DNA from: CAVXHQ01 sp963789535
Lineage (GTDB): Bacteria > Pseudomonadota > Alphaproteobacteria > Rhodobacterales > Rhodobacteraceae
NCBI GenBank assembly: GCA_963789535.1
Contig: CAWBKU010000005.1
Span: 1,860,001 to 1,924,000 of the forward strand
Reading direction: 5' to 3'
DNA length: 64,000 nucleotides
Position numbers and translations under genes: made by a program. How positions within the stretch are numbered: the stretch's first letter is position 1; every line of letters starts with the position of its first letter. Positions 14,823 through 23,885 of the stretch are shown piece after piece. Below the pieces are notes generated by a model. It was not told the origin of the DNA and did no database searches. It saw nothing but the letters and a program-made list of their open reading frames with translations.

Positions 14823-15986
14823 ATGACAGAGATGGTCTATGGGACGGTTCCGCTAAGGACCGTTGATCCCGTATTGCCGCGATGGTGGCGCACGCTCGAC
14901 GTCTGGACGATGTCGTGCATCCTGATGCTGTTCGGCATCGGGCTGTTGCTCGGATTTGCGGCATCGCCGCCGCTTGCGGCGCGCAACGGGCTGGATCCGT
15001 TCTTCTACGTCACCCGGCAGGCGATCTTCGGCGGTGGCGCGATGGCGGCGATGATCGCCACATCGATGATGTCGCCGCAACTGGTGCGCCGCCTCGGGGT
15101 TGCGGGGTTCGTGGCGGCCTTCGTCGCGCTGGCGCTGCTGCCGGCCTTCGGCACCGACTTCGGCAAGGGTGCGGTGCGCTGGTACTCGCTCGGCTTCGCG
15201 AGCTTTCAGCCGTCGGAATTCCTCAAGCCGGGGTTCGTGATCGTCTCGGCCTGGCTGTTTGCGGCGGGGCAGGAGGCCGGCGGGCCGCCGGGCAAGTCGA
15301 TGAGTTTCACTCTCGCGGTCGTCGTCGTCGGCCTTCTGGCGCTTCAGCCCGATTTCGGTCAGGCGGCCCTGGTGCTGTTCGTCTGGGGCGTGCTCTATTT
15401 CGTCGCCGGCGCGCCGATGACGCTGATCGGGATCCTCGCGGGCATCACGGCGTTCGCGGGGGTGTTCTTCTACGAGACATCCCCCCATTTCGCCGGCCGC
15501 ATCGACGGATTTCTGGCGGCGGAGGTCGATGCCAACACGCAGCTCGGCTATGCGACGAACGCGATCCGCGAGGGCGGGTTCTTCGGCGTCGGCGTGGGCG
15601 AGGGACAGGTGAAGTGGTCGCTGCCGGACGCGCACACCGATTTCATCATCGCGGTCGCTGCCGAGGAGTACGGCCTCGTCTGCGTCTTCGTCATCATGGC
15701 GCTCTATGCGGTCATCGTGATCCGCTCGCTGATCCGGCTGACCAAGGAACGCGACACCTTCATCCGGCTGGCGGGCAGCGGCCTTGCCTGTGCGTTCGGC
15801 GTGCAGGCGATGATCAACATGGGCGTGGCGGTGCGCCTGCTGCCGGCCAAGGGCATGACGCTGCCGTTCGTGAGTTATGGCGGCAGTTCGGTGATCGCGA
15901 GCGGCATTGCGGTGGGCATGCTGCTGGCGTTCACCCGGACGCGGCCGCAGGGCGGGCTGGGCGACATCCTCGGGCGCAAGGACTAG
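14823..15986 (+). CDS. ftsW: Septal peptidoglycan glycosyltransferase FtsW
   Basis: This 387-residue SEDS-family membrane protein polymerises lipid II at the septum with FtsI. It contains KGAVRWYSLGFASFQPSEFLK near residues 118-137, LQPDFGQA near 177 and the conserved PFVSYGGSS near 348. About ten membrane helices are visible. It restarts the dcw operon after the flavoprotein interruption, and murG begins 4 bp after its stop. The upstream 150 bp must hold a promoter if the flavoprotein gene blocks readthrough. Confidence 0.96.
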   Translation: MTEMVYGTVPLRTVDPVLPRWWRTLDVWTMSCILMLFGIGLLLGFAASPPLAARNGLDPFFYVTRQAIFGGGAMAAMIATSMMSPQLVRRLGVAGFVAAFVALALLPAFGTDFGKGAVRWYSLGFASFQPSEFLKPGFVIVSAWLFAAGQEAGGPPGKSMSFTLAVVVVGLLALQPDFGQAALVLFVWGVLYFVAGAPMTLIGILAGITAFAGVFFYETSPHFAGRIDGFLAAEVDANTQLGYATNAIREGGFFGVGVGEGQVKWSLPDAHTDFIIAVAAEEYGLVCVFVIMALYAVIVIRSLIRLTKERDTFIRLAGSGLACAFGVQAMINMGVAVRLLPAKGMTLPFVSYGGSSVIASGIAVGMLLAFTRTRPQGGLGDILGRKD

Positions 15987-15990
15987 GGCG

Positions 15991-17079
15991 GTGACGCGGC
16001 ATCTGGTCATCGCGGCGGGCGGCACGGGCGGGCATATGTTCCCCGCGCAGGCCCTCGCCGAGGAGATGCTGGCGCGCAACTGGACCGTGACGCTGTCGAC
16101 GGATGCGCGCGGCGCGCTCTATACGGGCGGCTTTCCGCAAGCGGTTGCGATCGAGACGGTGCCGTCGGCCACGTTCGCGCGCGGCGGGCCGCTGGCGAAA
16201 CTCGCCGTGCCGTTCCGCGTGACCGCCGGGGTCGCCCGCGCCGTCGCGGCGTTCCGGCGCACGCGACCGGCGGTCGTCGTGGGCTTTGGCGGCTATCCCT
16301 CTATCCCGGCGATGACGGCGGCGTGGCTGCTGCGGCTGCCCCGGATGATCCATGAGCAGAACGGCGTGCTGGGGCGGGTGAACCAGATCTTTGCGCGGCG
16401 GGTCAGTGCCGTCGCCTGCGGCACATGGCCGACCGAATTGCCCAAGCGGGTCGCGGGCGTCCATACCGGCAATCCGGTCCGGCAGAGCGTGCTCGACCGT
16501 GCCGCCGCGCCCTATCTGGTGCCCGGCGCGGGGGTCACGCGCCTTCTCGTCATGGGCGGCTCTCAGGGGGCGCGGATCCTGTCGGACGTGGTGCCGGGCG
16601 CCATCGCGGCGCTGCCCGAGGACCTGCGCGCCGCGCTGCACGTCAGCCATCAGGCCCGGACCGAGGACGCCCCGCGCGTCGCCGCCGCCTATGCGGAGGC
16701 GGGTGTGCGCGCCGATATCCAGCCGTTCTTCAGCGATATTCCCGCCCGCATGGCCGATGCGCAACTGATCGTCAGCCGCGCAGGCGCCAGTTCCGTGGCC
16801 GACATTTCGGTGATCGGGCGCCCGTCGATCCTGGTGCCGCTGGCCAGTGCGATCCGCGACGAACAGACCGCCAATGCCGCCGCCCTCGTCGCCGCCAAAG
16901 GCGCCGAGATGATGGCCGAGGACCGGTTCACGCCCGCGACCCTTTCGGCCCGCATCGCCGCCATCCTCGGCGACCCCGCGCGCGCGCAGGCCATGGCCGA
17001 CGCGGCCCATTCGCAGGCCATTCCCGACGCAACGACCCGCCTTGCCGCCCTTGTGGAGGGGCTGGCAAAAGGCCAATAA
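15991..17079 (+). CDS. murG: UDP-GlcNAc:lipid I GlcNAc transferase MurG
   Basis: This 362-residue GT-B glycosyltransferase converts lipid I to lipid II on the inner face of the membrane. The glycine-rich GGTGGHMFPA near residue 11 and the C-terminal VSRAGASSVADI and DEQTANA motifs are diagnostic. The GTG at 15991, 4 bp after ftsW, is chosen because it gives the normal N-terminus. The upstream in-frame ATG lies inside ftsW. Confidence 0.95.
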   Translation: MTRHLVIAAGGTGGHMFPAQALAEEMLARNWTVTLSTDARGALYTGGFPQAVAIETVPSATFARGGPLAKLAVPFRVTAGVARAVAAFRRTRPAVVVGFGGYPSIPAMTAAWLLRLPRMIHEQNGVLGRVNQIFARRVSAVACGTWPTELPKRVAGVHTGNPVRQSVLDRAAAPYLVPGAGVTRLLVMGGSQGARILSDVVPGAIAALPEDLRAALHVSHQARTEDAPRVAAAYAEAGVRADIQPFFSDIPARMADAQLIVSRAGASSVADISVIGRPSILVPLASAIRDEQTANAAALVAAKGAEMMAEDRFTPATLSARIAAILGDPARAQAMADAAHSQAIPDATTRLAALVEGLAKGQ

Positions 17080-17093
17080 CAAGGAAAAACACC

Positions 17094-18521
17094 ATGGACG
17101 GTAATCCTCTGATGCTCGCTGCAACGAAACTCCCCCTCGACGTGGGCGCGATCCATTTCGTCGGGATCGGCGGGATCGGCATGTCCGGCATCGCCGAGGT
17201 GCTGCTGAACCTCGGCTATACGGTGCAGGGATCGGACGCCAAGGCCAGCAAGATCACCGACCGGCTGAAGACGCTGGGCGCCGTGGTCTATGAGGGGCAG
17301 GCGACCGAGAACCTCGATCTGGCGGAGGTCGTGGTGATTTCCTCTGCGATCAAGCCGGGCAACCCCGAACTGGACGAGGCGCGCAGGCGCGGCCTGCCGG
17401 TGGTGCGGCGCGCCGAGATGCTGGCCGAACTGATGCGCCTGAAATCGAACGTCGCGGTGGCGGGCACGCACGGCAAGACGACGACGACGACGATGGTGGC
17501 GACGCTGCTCGACGCGGGCAACTATGATCCCACGGTGGTGAACGGCGGCATCATCCACAGGTTCGGGAGCAATGCCCGGATGGGGCAGGGCGAGTGGATG
17601 GTGGTCGAGGCCGACGAGAGCGACGGCACCTTCAACCGGCTGCCCGCGACCATCGCCATCGTCACCAACATCGACCCCGAGCACATGGAGCACTGGGGCA
17701 GCATCGAGAACCTGCGGCAGGGGTTCTACGACTTCGTCTCCAACATCCCGTTCTATGGCCTCGCGATCTGCTGCACCGACCACCCCGAGGTGCAGGCCCT
17801 CGTCGGGCGCATCACCGACCGGCGCGTCACCACCTATGGCTTCAACGCGCAGGCCGACGTCCGCGCGGTGAACCTGCGCTATGAAAAGGGGGTGGCGCAT
17901 TTCGACGTCGCCTTGCAGGCCGAGGGCACGGTGATCGAGGGCTGCACCCTGCCGATGCCCGGCAACCACAACGTCTCGAACGCGCTGGCCGCCGTTGCCG
18001 TGGCCCGGCATCTGGGGATGAAGCGGGCGGAAATCCGCGCCGCACTGGCGGCGTTCGCCGGCGTTAACCGCCGGTTCACGAAAGTCGGCGAGGTTGGCGG
18101 GGTGACGATCATCGACGACTACGGGCACCACCCGGTCGAGATCGCCGCCGTCCTCAAGGCCGCGCGTCAGGCCAGCGAGGGACGCGTCATCGCCGTCCAC
18201 CAGCCGCACCGCTATTCGCGGCTGTCGGACCTGTTCGAGGATTTCTGTGCCTGTTTCAACGAGGCCGACGTGGTCGGCATCACGGACGTCTATGCCGCGG
18301 GAGAGGAGCCGATCGAGGGGGCGAACCGCGACGCCCTCGTCGCCGGCCTCATCCGGCATGGCCACCGCCACGCCCGCGCGGTGCGTGACGAGGCCGACCT
18401 TGCGCGCCTCGTGCGCGAGCAGGCGCGGCCCGGCGATATTGTCGTCTGCCTCGGGGCGGGCACCATATCCGGCTGGGCGCAGGCCTTGCCTGCGGCCCTT
18501 GCGGCGGAGGCAGAGGCATGA
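17094..18521 (+). CDS. murC: UDP-MurNAc:L-alanine ligase MurC
   Basis: This 475-residue ligase adds L-alanine to UDP-MurNAc, the first amino acid of the stem peptide. It has an N-terminal FVGIGGIGMSGIAEVL motif (about residue 23), the ATP-binding GTHGKTTTT near residue 124 and DDYGHHPVEI near residue 340. An AAGGAAAAA ribosome-binding site precedes the ATG at 17094. Its stop overlaps the next small membrane-protein gene (ATGA). Confidence 0.96.
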   Translation: MDGNPLMLAATKLPLDVGAIHFVGIGGIGMSGIAEVLLNLGYTVQGSDAKASKITDRLKTLGAVVYEGQATENLDLAEVVVISSAIKPGNPELDEARRRGLPVVRRAEMLAELMRLKSNVAVAGTHGKTTTTTMVATLLDAGNYDPTVVNGGIIHRFGSNARMGQGEWMVVEADESDGTFNRLPATIAIVTNIDPEHMEHWGSIENLRQGFYDFVSNIPFYGLAICCTDHPEVQALVGRITDRRVTTYGFNAQADVRAVNLRYEKGVAHFDVALQAEGTVIEGCTLPMPGNHNVSNALAAVAVARHLGMKRAEIRAALAAFAGVNRRFTKVGEVGGVTIIDDYGHHPVEIAAVLKAARQASEGRVIAVHQPHRYSRLSDLFEDFCACFNEADVVGITDVYAAGEEPIEGANRDALVAGLIRHGHRHARAVRDEADLARLVREQARPGDIVVCLGAGTISGWAQALPAALAAEAEA

Positions 18522-18754
18522 TGCTGCTGGGGGCGACCTGCGCGGTGCTGGCGGGCACGTTTCTGGCGGCGGTGCTGCTGTTCGGGCGGTTCGTGGTGCT
18601 CGCGGCGGGGTTCTTCCTCGGCGGCAGCGTTCTCATCACGCTGCGCGCGCAGGTGTTCGACGGCTGGCAGGGTGCGGCCCTCCTGACGATGGCGCTGGTG
18701 CTCATCGTCGTCGGCAGGCCGGATCCGGGACGCCGCAGGCGGGTGCGGCCATGA
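18518..18754 (+). CDS. Small hydrophobic membrane protein of the dcw cluster
   Basis: This 78-residue protein has two or three hydrophobic segments and a basic C-terminal tail (PGRRRRVRP). No family was recognised. It overlaps the murC stop by 4 bp (ATGA) and precedes two DUF2484 genes by 13 bp, so it is translated within the dcw operon. Similar in size to its neighbours, it may be a diverged relative of them. A division or envelope role is suggested by location only. Confidence 0.7.
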   Translation: MMLLGATCAVLAGTFLAAVLLFGRFVVLAAGFFLGGSVLITLRAQVFDGWQGAALLTMALVLIVVGRPDPGRRRRVRP

Positions 18755-18767
18755 CGGGGGTATCGGC

Positions 18768-19073
18768 ATGAGCTGGCCCGTCCTTGCCGCCTGCCTCTGG
18801 GTTCTCCTCGGCACCGTGACGGCGCTGATGCCGATGCGGCGCCAGTATCTGACGGGTATCCCGCTGCTGATCGCGGCGCCGGTGCTGATCGTCTGGCTGG
18901 GCGCGGCGCATGGCTGGTGGCTCGCCGCACTGGGCCTTGCGGCCTTCGCGTCGATGTTCCGCAATCCGTTGCGCTATCTCTGGGCGCGCCTGCGCGGCCA
19001 GAACCCGCAACTGCCGCCCGAACTGGCGGAACGCTGGGACCGGCAGGCCGCGACGCGCGGCGGCGCGCGATGA
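18768..19073 (+). CDS. DUF2484 family membrane protein (copy 1)
   Basis: This 101-residue inner-membrane protein has about three hydrophobic helices and a basic, polar C-terminal tail (NPLRYLWARLRGQNPQLPPE). The pattern LWxxxGTVTALMPMRRQY matches the second copy's LLWLIVANVAAMIPSRDHH. DUF2484 genes typically lie between murC and murB in Rhodobacterales. Function is unknown. Its stop overlaps the start of the second copy (ATGA). Confidence 0.8.
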   Translation: MSWPVLAACLWVLLGTVTALMPMRRQYLTGIPLLIAAPVLIVWLGAAHGWWLAALGLAAFASMFRNPLRYLWARLRGQNPQLPPELAERWDRQAATRGGAR

Positions 19074-19345
19074 GCCTGCCGCTGATGCTGGCGCTGCTGT
19101 GGCTGATCGTCGCCAACGTCGCGGCGATGATCCCCAGCCGGGACCATCACTGGCGCCGCGCCTATGTGCTGATCGCCCTCGGCATCCCGTTGCTCGGTTG
19201 GTTGACGGCGGTGCAGGGTCCGGTCGTGGGTCTGCTGTTCCTCGCCGCCGGGGCGAGCGTGCTGCGCTGGCCGGTGATCTACCTCGGGCGGTGGCTGCGG
19301 CGCGGCCGCAAGTCGGCACCGCCGCAAGGGACCGCCGCCGAATGA
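19070..19345 (+). CDS. DUF2484 family membrane protein (copy 2)
   Basis: This 91-residue paralog of the preceding gene shares the layout: N-terminal helix ending in a charged RDHHWRR segment, two more helices, then a WPVIYLGRWLRRGRK basic tail (compare NPLRYLWARLRG). It overlaps both neighbours by 4 bp, so it should be translationally coupled to copy 1 and murB. Tandem duplication is likely. Function is unknown. Confidence 0.8.
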   Translation: MSLPLMLALLWLIVANVAAMIPSRDHHWRRAYVLIALGIPLLGWLTAVQGPVVGLLFLAAGASVLRWPVIYLGRWLRRGRKSAPPQGTAAE

Positions 19346-20295
19346 GGCCGCTGCCGGTGCCGCGCGGCGCGTTGACCCCGGACCGGCCGCTGGCGGACCT
19401 GACGTGGCTGCGGGTCGGCGGTCCGGCGGAATGGCTGTTCCAGCCTGCCGACGAGGACGACCTCGCCGATTTCCTGCAAGCGCTTGCGCCGGAGATACCC
19501 GTCTTTGCGATGGGCGTCGGCTCGAACCTCATCGTGCGGGACGGCGGCATCGGCGGGGTGACGGTGCGGCTGGGGCGGGGGTTCAACGATATTTCGGTGG
19601 GGGAGACGGTCGTTGCCGGGGCTGCGGCGCTCGATGCGCATGTGGCGCGCAGGGCGGCGGCTGCGGGGCGCGATCTGGCGTTCCTGCGGACCATTCCGGG
19701 CACCATCGGCGGGGCGGTGCGGATGAACGCGGGGTGCTATGGCAGCTATGTCGCCGATGTCCTCGAGAGCGTCACGGCGGTCCTGCGCAGCGGCGAGCGG
19801 GTGACGCTGACCGCCGATGATCTGGCGCTGAGCTACCGCAGCAGCATCTTGCCCGAAGACGCGATCCTGACCTCGGCCACGTTCCGCGCGCCGGAGGGTG
19901 ATCCGGCGGACCTCGAGGCGCGGATGGCGCAGCAACTGGCCAAGCGGGACGAAACCCAGCCGACGAAGGACCGCACGGCGGGGTCGACGTTCCGCAATCC
20001 GGCGGGGTTTTCGTCGACCGGGCGCGCCGACGACACCCACGATCTGAAAGCGTGGAAGGTGATCGAGGACGCGGGCCTGCGCGGCGCGCGGCGCGGCGGG
20101 GCGGTGATGAACGAGAAGCACGCCAATTTCCTGACCAACGCCGGTGGCGCCACGGCCGCGGACCTCGAGGGATTGGGCGAGGAGGTGCGGAAAAAGGTTT
20201 ACGCCACCAGCGGCATCGCACTAGAGTGGGAAATCAGGCGGATCGGTGCCTTCGGCGCCGAAATCATCACCGCCTTCGACGACGATACCCGCTGA
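19342..20295 (+). CDS. murB: UDP-N-acetylenolpyruvoylglucosamine reductase MurB
   Basis: This 317-residue FAD enzyme reduces enolpyruvyl-UDP-GlcNAc to UDP-MurNAc with NADPH. FAD-binding elements are WLRVGGPAEWLF (about residue 25) and GVGSNLIVRDGG (about 57). GTIGGAVRMNAGCYG near residue 120 and GSTFRNP near 213 carry active-site residues, and GGAVMNEKHANF lies near 251. The ATG at 19342 overlaps the DUF2484 stop. Confidence 0.96.
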   Translation: MRPLPVPRGALTPDRPLADLTWLRVGGPAEWLFQPADEDDLADFLQALAPEIPVFAMGVGSNLIVRDGGIGGVTVRLGRGFNDISVGETVVAGAAALDAHVARRAAAAGRDLAFLRTIPGTIGGAVRMNAGCYGSYVADVLESVTAVLRSGERVTLTADDLALSYRSSILPEDAILTSATFRAPEGDPADLEARMAQQLAKRDETQPTKDRTAGSTFRNPAGFSSTGRADDTHDLKAWKVIEDAGLRGARRGGAVMNEKHANFLTNAGGATAADLEGLGEEVRKKVYATSGIALEWEIRRIGAFGAEIITAFDDDTR

Positions 20296-20406
20296 GGCGG
20301 GCGGTTCCAGACCCGGCGCACCCGGGCGGACCATGCGACGCGAGACCCCGGGGCAAGGGGTGACAAATCAGACGCATCGAAAAAGATGCGCGGGCAAGGC
20401 AGGCAG

Positions 20407-21381
20407 ATGACGGGCGGGACGTCAGGCACATCCGGTGATTCCAGTGACGGCGTGGGCACATCCCGCGCCTTTCGGCGTGTCGTGGTCCTGATGGGCGGCC
20501 CGTCGGCGGAGCGCGAGGTCTCGCTCAGTTCCGGCGCGGAATGTGCGGCGGCGCTGCGCACGGCGGGGTTCGAGGTCATCGACCTCGACGCCGGGCCGGA
20601 TCTGGCCGAGCGCCTGAAGGAGATCGCCCCCGACGCCGTGTTCAACGCGCTGCACGGGCGCTGGGGCGAGGATGGCTGCGTGCAGGGCGTCCTCGAATGG
20701 CTGCGCATTCCCTACACCCACTCGGGCGTGCTCGCCTCGGCGCTGGCGCTCGACAAGGAGCGGACCAAGGCGGCCTACCGCGCGGACGGCCTGCCGGTGG
20801 TCGAGAGCCTGCTGGCGCCGCGCGCCGAGGTCGAGGCGGGCCACGTCATGGCGCCGCCCTATGTGGTCAAACCCTGCAACGAAGGCTCCTCGGTCGGTAT
20901 CTATATCGTGCCCGAAGGGGCCAACGCGCCGCCGAAACTGTCGGACACGATGCCCCGGACCGTGATGGTCGAGGCCTATGTGCCGGGGCGCGAGCTGACG
21001 ACGACCGTGCTCGACGGGCCGGAGGGGCCGCTGGCGCTGGGGGTGACGGACATCCTGACCGACGGCTGGTACGATTATGCGGCGAAATACGCGCCGGGCG
21101 GGTCGCGGCATGTGGTGCCTGCCGATGTTCCGGCCGACATCTTCGCGGCCTGCCTCGACATGGCCGTGCGGGCGCACCGCATCCTCGGCTGCCGGGGTCT
21201 GAGCCGCACGGACTACCGCTGGGACGAGAGCAAGGGGCCTGCCGGCCTCATCCTGCTCGAAACCAACACCCAGCCCGGCATGACGCCCACCTCGCTCGCC
21301 CCCGAGCAGGCGGCCCATGCGGGCATCGCATTCCCGGATCTGTGCCGTCTTCTGGTGGAGGATGCGTCATGCGATCGCTGA
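20407..21381 (+). CDS. ddl: D-alanine--D-alanine ligase Ddl
   Basis: This 324-residue ATP-grasp enzyme makes D-Ala-D-Ala for MurF. It carries VLMGGPSAEREVSLSSG near residue 26, HGRWGEDGCVQG near 82, KPCNEGSSVGI near 156 and the metal-binding ETNTQPGMT near 287. The ATG at 20407 is preceded by AAGGCAGGCAG; an in-frame ATG at 20386 would add seven residues. It overlaps ftsQ by 13 bp. Confidence 0.94.
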   Translation: MTGGTSGTSGDSSDGVGTSRAFRRVVVLMGGPSAEREVSLSSGAECAAALRTAGFEVIDLDAGPDLAERLKEIAPDAVFNALHGRWGEDGCVQGVLEWLRIPYTHSGVLASALALDKERTKAAYRADGLPVVESLLAPRAEVEAGHVMAPPYVVKPCNEGSSVGIYIVPEGANAPPKLSDTMPRTVMVEAYVPGRELTTTVLDGPEGPLALGVTDILTDGWYDYAAKYAPGGSRHVVPADVPADIFAACLDMAVRAHRILGCRGLSRTDYRWDESKGPAGLILLETNTQPGMTPTSLAPEQAAHAGIAFPDLCRLLVEDASCDR

Positions 21382-22283
21382 TCCGCCTCTTTGCCGCACT
21401 TCGCCCCGAGCCGGACTCCGTCTACGTCCGCCGTGATCCGGCGCCGACCCGCTGGGCCTATCGCTATCAGCGCCTGATGCTCACCCCGTCGTTCCGCCAT
21501 GGTGTCCGCGTCGGCATCCCGCTCCTTCTCATCGCGGTGATCGCGGGCACATGGGCGTCGCGCGCCGCGAACCGCGAGATGCTCGTGGCGACGGTCGAAG
21601 ACCTCAAGCAGCGGTTCCAGGACCGCCCCGAGTTCATGGTGGCGGGCTATGAGATCACCGGCGCCAACGTGTCGCTCGCGGGCGCGATCAGCGGGCTGAT
21701 CGACGTGTCGTTTCCGATCTCGTCGTTCGACCTCGACCTCGAGGGGCTGCGCGCGCAGGTCGCGGATCTGACGGCGGTCGAGACGGCGGTGGTGCGTGTC
21801 ACCTCGGAGGGCGTTCTGGAGGTCGCGGTTCAGGAGCGGCGGGCGGTCGCGGTCTGGCGCTATACCGACGGGCTGCGGCTGCTGGATGCGGAAGGCACGA
21901 TGATCTCGATGATCGCGTCACGCACCGATCGGCCCGGCCTGCCGCTTATCGCCGGGGACGGCGCCAAGGAGGCGATCGGCGAGGCGATGGCACTGTTTGC
22001 CGCCGCCGAGCCGGTGGCCGACCGGGTGCGCGGCCTCGTGCGGATGGGCGAGCGGCGCTGGGACATGGTGCTCGATCGCGGGCAGCGGATATTGCTGCCG
22101 CCGGACGATCCGGTCGCCGCGCTGCAACGGGTCATGGCGCTTCAGGCGGCACAGGACATGCTGAGCCGCGACATAGACGTGATCGACATGCGCAACGGCG
22201 CAAGACCCACGGTGCGCCTGGGCACCTCGGCGGTGCTGGCCGACAGTATCGTGCCGCCACCGGTGCAGGTGGCGGCGGAATAG
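21369..22283 (+). CDS. ftsQ: Cell division protein FtsQ
   Basis: This 304-residue bitopic protein has a short cytoplasmic N-terminus, one membrane segment (about residues 48-68) and a periplasmic POTRA-like domain starting around EFMVAGYEITGANV (residues 85-100), followed by a beta domain with QERRAVAVWRY. FtsQ scaffolds FtsL/FtsB and links early and late divisome proteins. Its start overlaps the end of ddl, as is common in this cluster. Confidence 0.95.
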   Translation: MRSLIRLFAALRPEPDSVYVRRDPAPTRWAYRYQRLMLTPSFRHGVRVGIPLLLIAVIAGTWASRAANREMLVATVEDLKQRFQDRPEFMVAGYEITGANVSLAGAISGLIDVSFPISSFDLDLEGLRAQVADLTAVETAVVRVTSEGVLEVAVQERRAVAVWRYTDGLRLLDAEGTMISMIASRTDRPGLPLIAGDGAKEAIGEAMALFAAAEPVADRVRGLVRMGERRWDMVLDRGQRILLPPDDPVAALQRVMALQAAQDMLSRDIDVIDMRNGARPTVRLGTSAVLADSIVPPPVQVAAE

Positions 22284-22354
22284 GACGGAACGGGAACGGA
22301 AAACCGAAGTCACCGGCAACAGGTGGCGATTTCAAAAGAACGGCGGGCAGGACG

Positions 22355-23686
22355 ATGCGGGATCTTTATCAGGCACAACGGGCAATGCGGCACATGCGCA
22401 AGGCGGCGATGCAGCGCGGGGTGATCGCGATCCTCGACGTCGGCACCTCGAAGATCGCCTGCCTCGTGCTGCGGTTCGACGGGGCGGGGGGGGCGGGCGT
22501 CGAGGCGGCGGGCACGATGGCCGGGCAGGCCGCGTTCCGGGTGATCGGGGCCGCGACGACACGTTCGCGCGGGGTCCGCTTCGGCGAGGTGGATGCCATC
22601 CAGGAGACGGAGCGCGCCATCCGCACCGCGGTGCAGGCGGCGCAGAAGATGGCGCAGGTCCGCGTCGACCACGTCATCGCCTGCTTTTCGGGCGCACGGC
22701 CCAGGTCCTATGGCCTCGACGGCGCGGTAGAGGTCGAGGACCGCACCGTCACCGAAAACGACATCGGCCGGGTGCTGGCCGCCTGCGACGTGCCGGACTA
22801 TGGCCACGACCGCGAGGTGCTGCACGCGCAGCCGATCAACTTCGCGCTCGACCACCGGTCCGGCCTCATCGATCCGCGGGGCCAGATCGGCGAGATGCTG
22901 ACCACCGACCTGCACCTGCTCACCGTCGATGCCGACGTGATCGAGAACCTGCTGTTCTGCATCCGCCGCTGCGACCTCGAACTCGCCGGGATCGCGTCCT
23001 CGGCCTATGTTTCGGGCATCTCGAGCCTGGTGGAGGACGAACAGGAACTGGGCGCTGCCTGCATCGACATGGGGGGCGGATCGACGGGTCTGTCGATCTT
23101 TATCCGCAAGCACATGATCTATGCCGACGCGGTGCGGATGGGCGGCGACCACGTCACCAGCGACATATCCATGGGCCTCCAGGTGCCGATGGCGACGGCG
23201 GAACGGATCAAGACGTTCTACGGCGGCTGCCACGCGACCGGCATGGACGACCGCGAGATGATCGAGATCGGCGGCGATACCGGCGACTGGCACCACGACC
23301 GGCGCACGGTGAGCCGCGCCGAACTGATCGGCATCATGCGGCCCCGCGTCGAGGAAATCCTCGAGGAGGTGCGCCTGCGCCTCGATGCGGCGGGGTTCGA
23401 GCATCTGCCGTCCCAGCAGATCGTGCTGACCGGCGGCGCGAGCCAGATCCCCGGCCTCGACCAGCTTGCCAGCCGCATCCTCGGCCAGCAGGTCCGCCTG
23501 GGGCGGCCCCTGCGGGTGCAGGGCCTGCCGCAGGCCGCGACGGGGCCGGCGTTCGCGGCCTCGGTCGGGCTGTCGCTGTTTGCGACGAATCCCCAGGACG
23601 AGTGGTGGGATTTCGAGGTTCCGGCCGAGAAATATCCCTCGCGGTCCCTGAAACGGGCGATGAAATGGTTCAAGGACAACTGGTGA
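22355..23686 (+). CDS. ftsA: Cell division protein FtsA
   Basis: This 443-residue actin-like ATPase tethers FtsZ to the membrane and signals to the divisome. It shows the phosphate-1 motif AILDVGTSKIACLV (about residue 26), DMGGGSTGLSIF near residue 230 and VLTGGASQIPGL near residue 355. The C-terminal PSRSLKRAMKWFKDNW is an amphipathic, basic membrane-targeting helix. It lies 71 bp after ftsQ with GGGCAGGA as ribosome-binding site. Confidence 0.96.
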   Translation: MRDLYQAQRAMRHMRKAAMQRGVIAILDVGTSKIACLVLRFDGAGGAGVEAAGTMAGQAAFRVIGAATTRSRGVRFGEVDAIQETERAIRTAVQAAQKMAQVRVDHVIACFSGARPRSYGLDGAVEVEDRTVTENDIGRVLAACDVPDYGHDREVLHAQPINFALDHRSGLIDPRGQIGEMLTTDLHLLTVDADVIENLLFCIRRCDLELAGIASSAYVSGISSLVEDEQELGAACIDMGGGSTGLSIFIRKHMIYADAVRMGGDHVTSDISMGLQVPMATAERIKTFYGGCHATGMDDREMIEIGGDTGDWHHDRRTVSRAELIGIMRPRVEEILEEVRLRLDAAGFEHLPSQQIVLTGGASQIPGLDQLASRILGQQVRLGRPLRVQGLPQAATGPAFAASVGLSLFATNPQDEWWDFEVPAEKYPSRSLKRAMKWFKDNW

Positions 23687-23771
23687 TACGCAACATATCG
23701 CCTATCCACCGACATACGGCGGAAATACTGCCACATTCACGCCACATTTTGTGGAAAACTCCGTTTTTGGC

Positions 23772-23800
23772 GTGACGATGCGGCGGGCCTTCGCTAGGGT
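23772..23800 (+). promoter_or_regulatory. Predicted promoter upstream of ftsZ
   Basis: GTGACG (23772-23777) and TAGGGT (23795-23800) are 17 bp apart in the 199-bp ftsA-ftsZ gap. A start near 23807 would leave about 79 nt of leader. The -10 shares a TAGnnT form with the predicted pntA promoter. A CCACA-TTT-TGTGG palindrome lies just upstream (about 23741-23753). This is inference from sequence match. Confidence 0.35.
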
Positions 23801-23885
23801 CGCGCAAAGGTGACGAAACAACGCCCGGCGATCTGGGACAGGATCTCCAAGTGGCTAAAAACCGGATGAAAAAGGCGGACAGGCA

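Noticed and set aside
23699..23885. DnaA boxes or CtrA sites before ftsZ
   Set aside because: CTATCCACC only partly fits TTATNCACA and no TTAA-N7-TTAA pair is present, so neither can be claimed.
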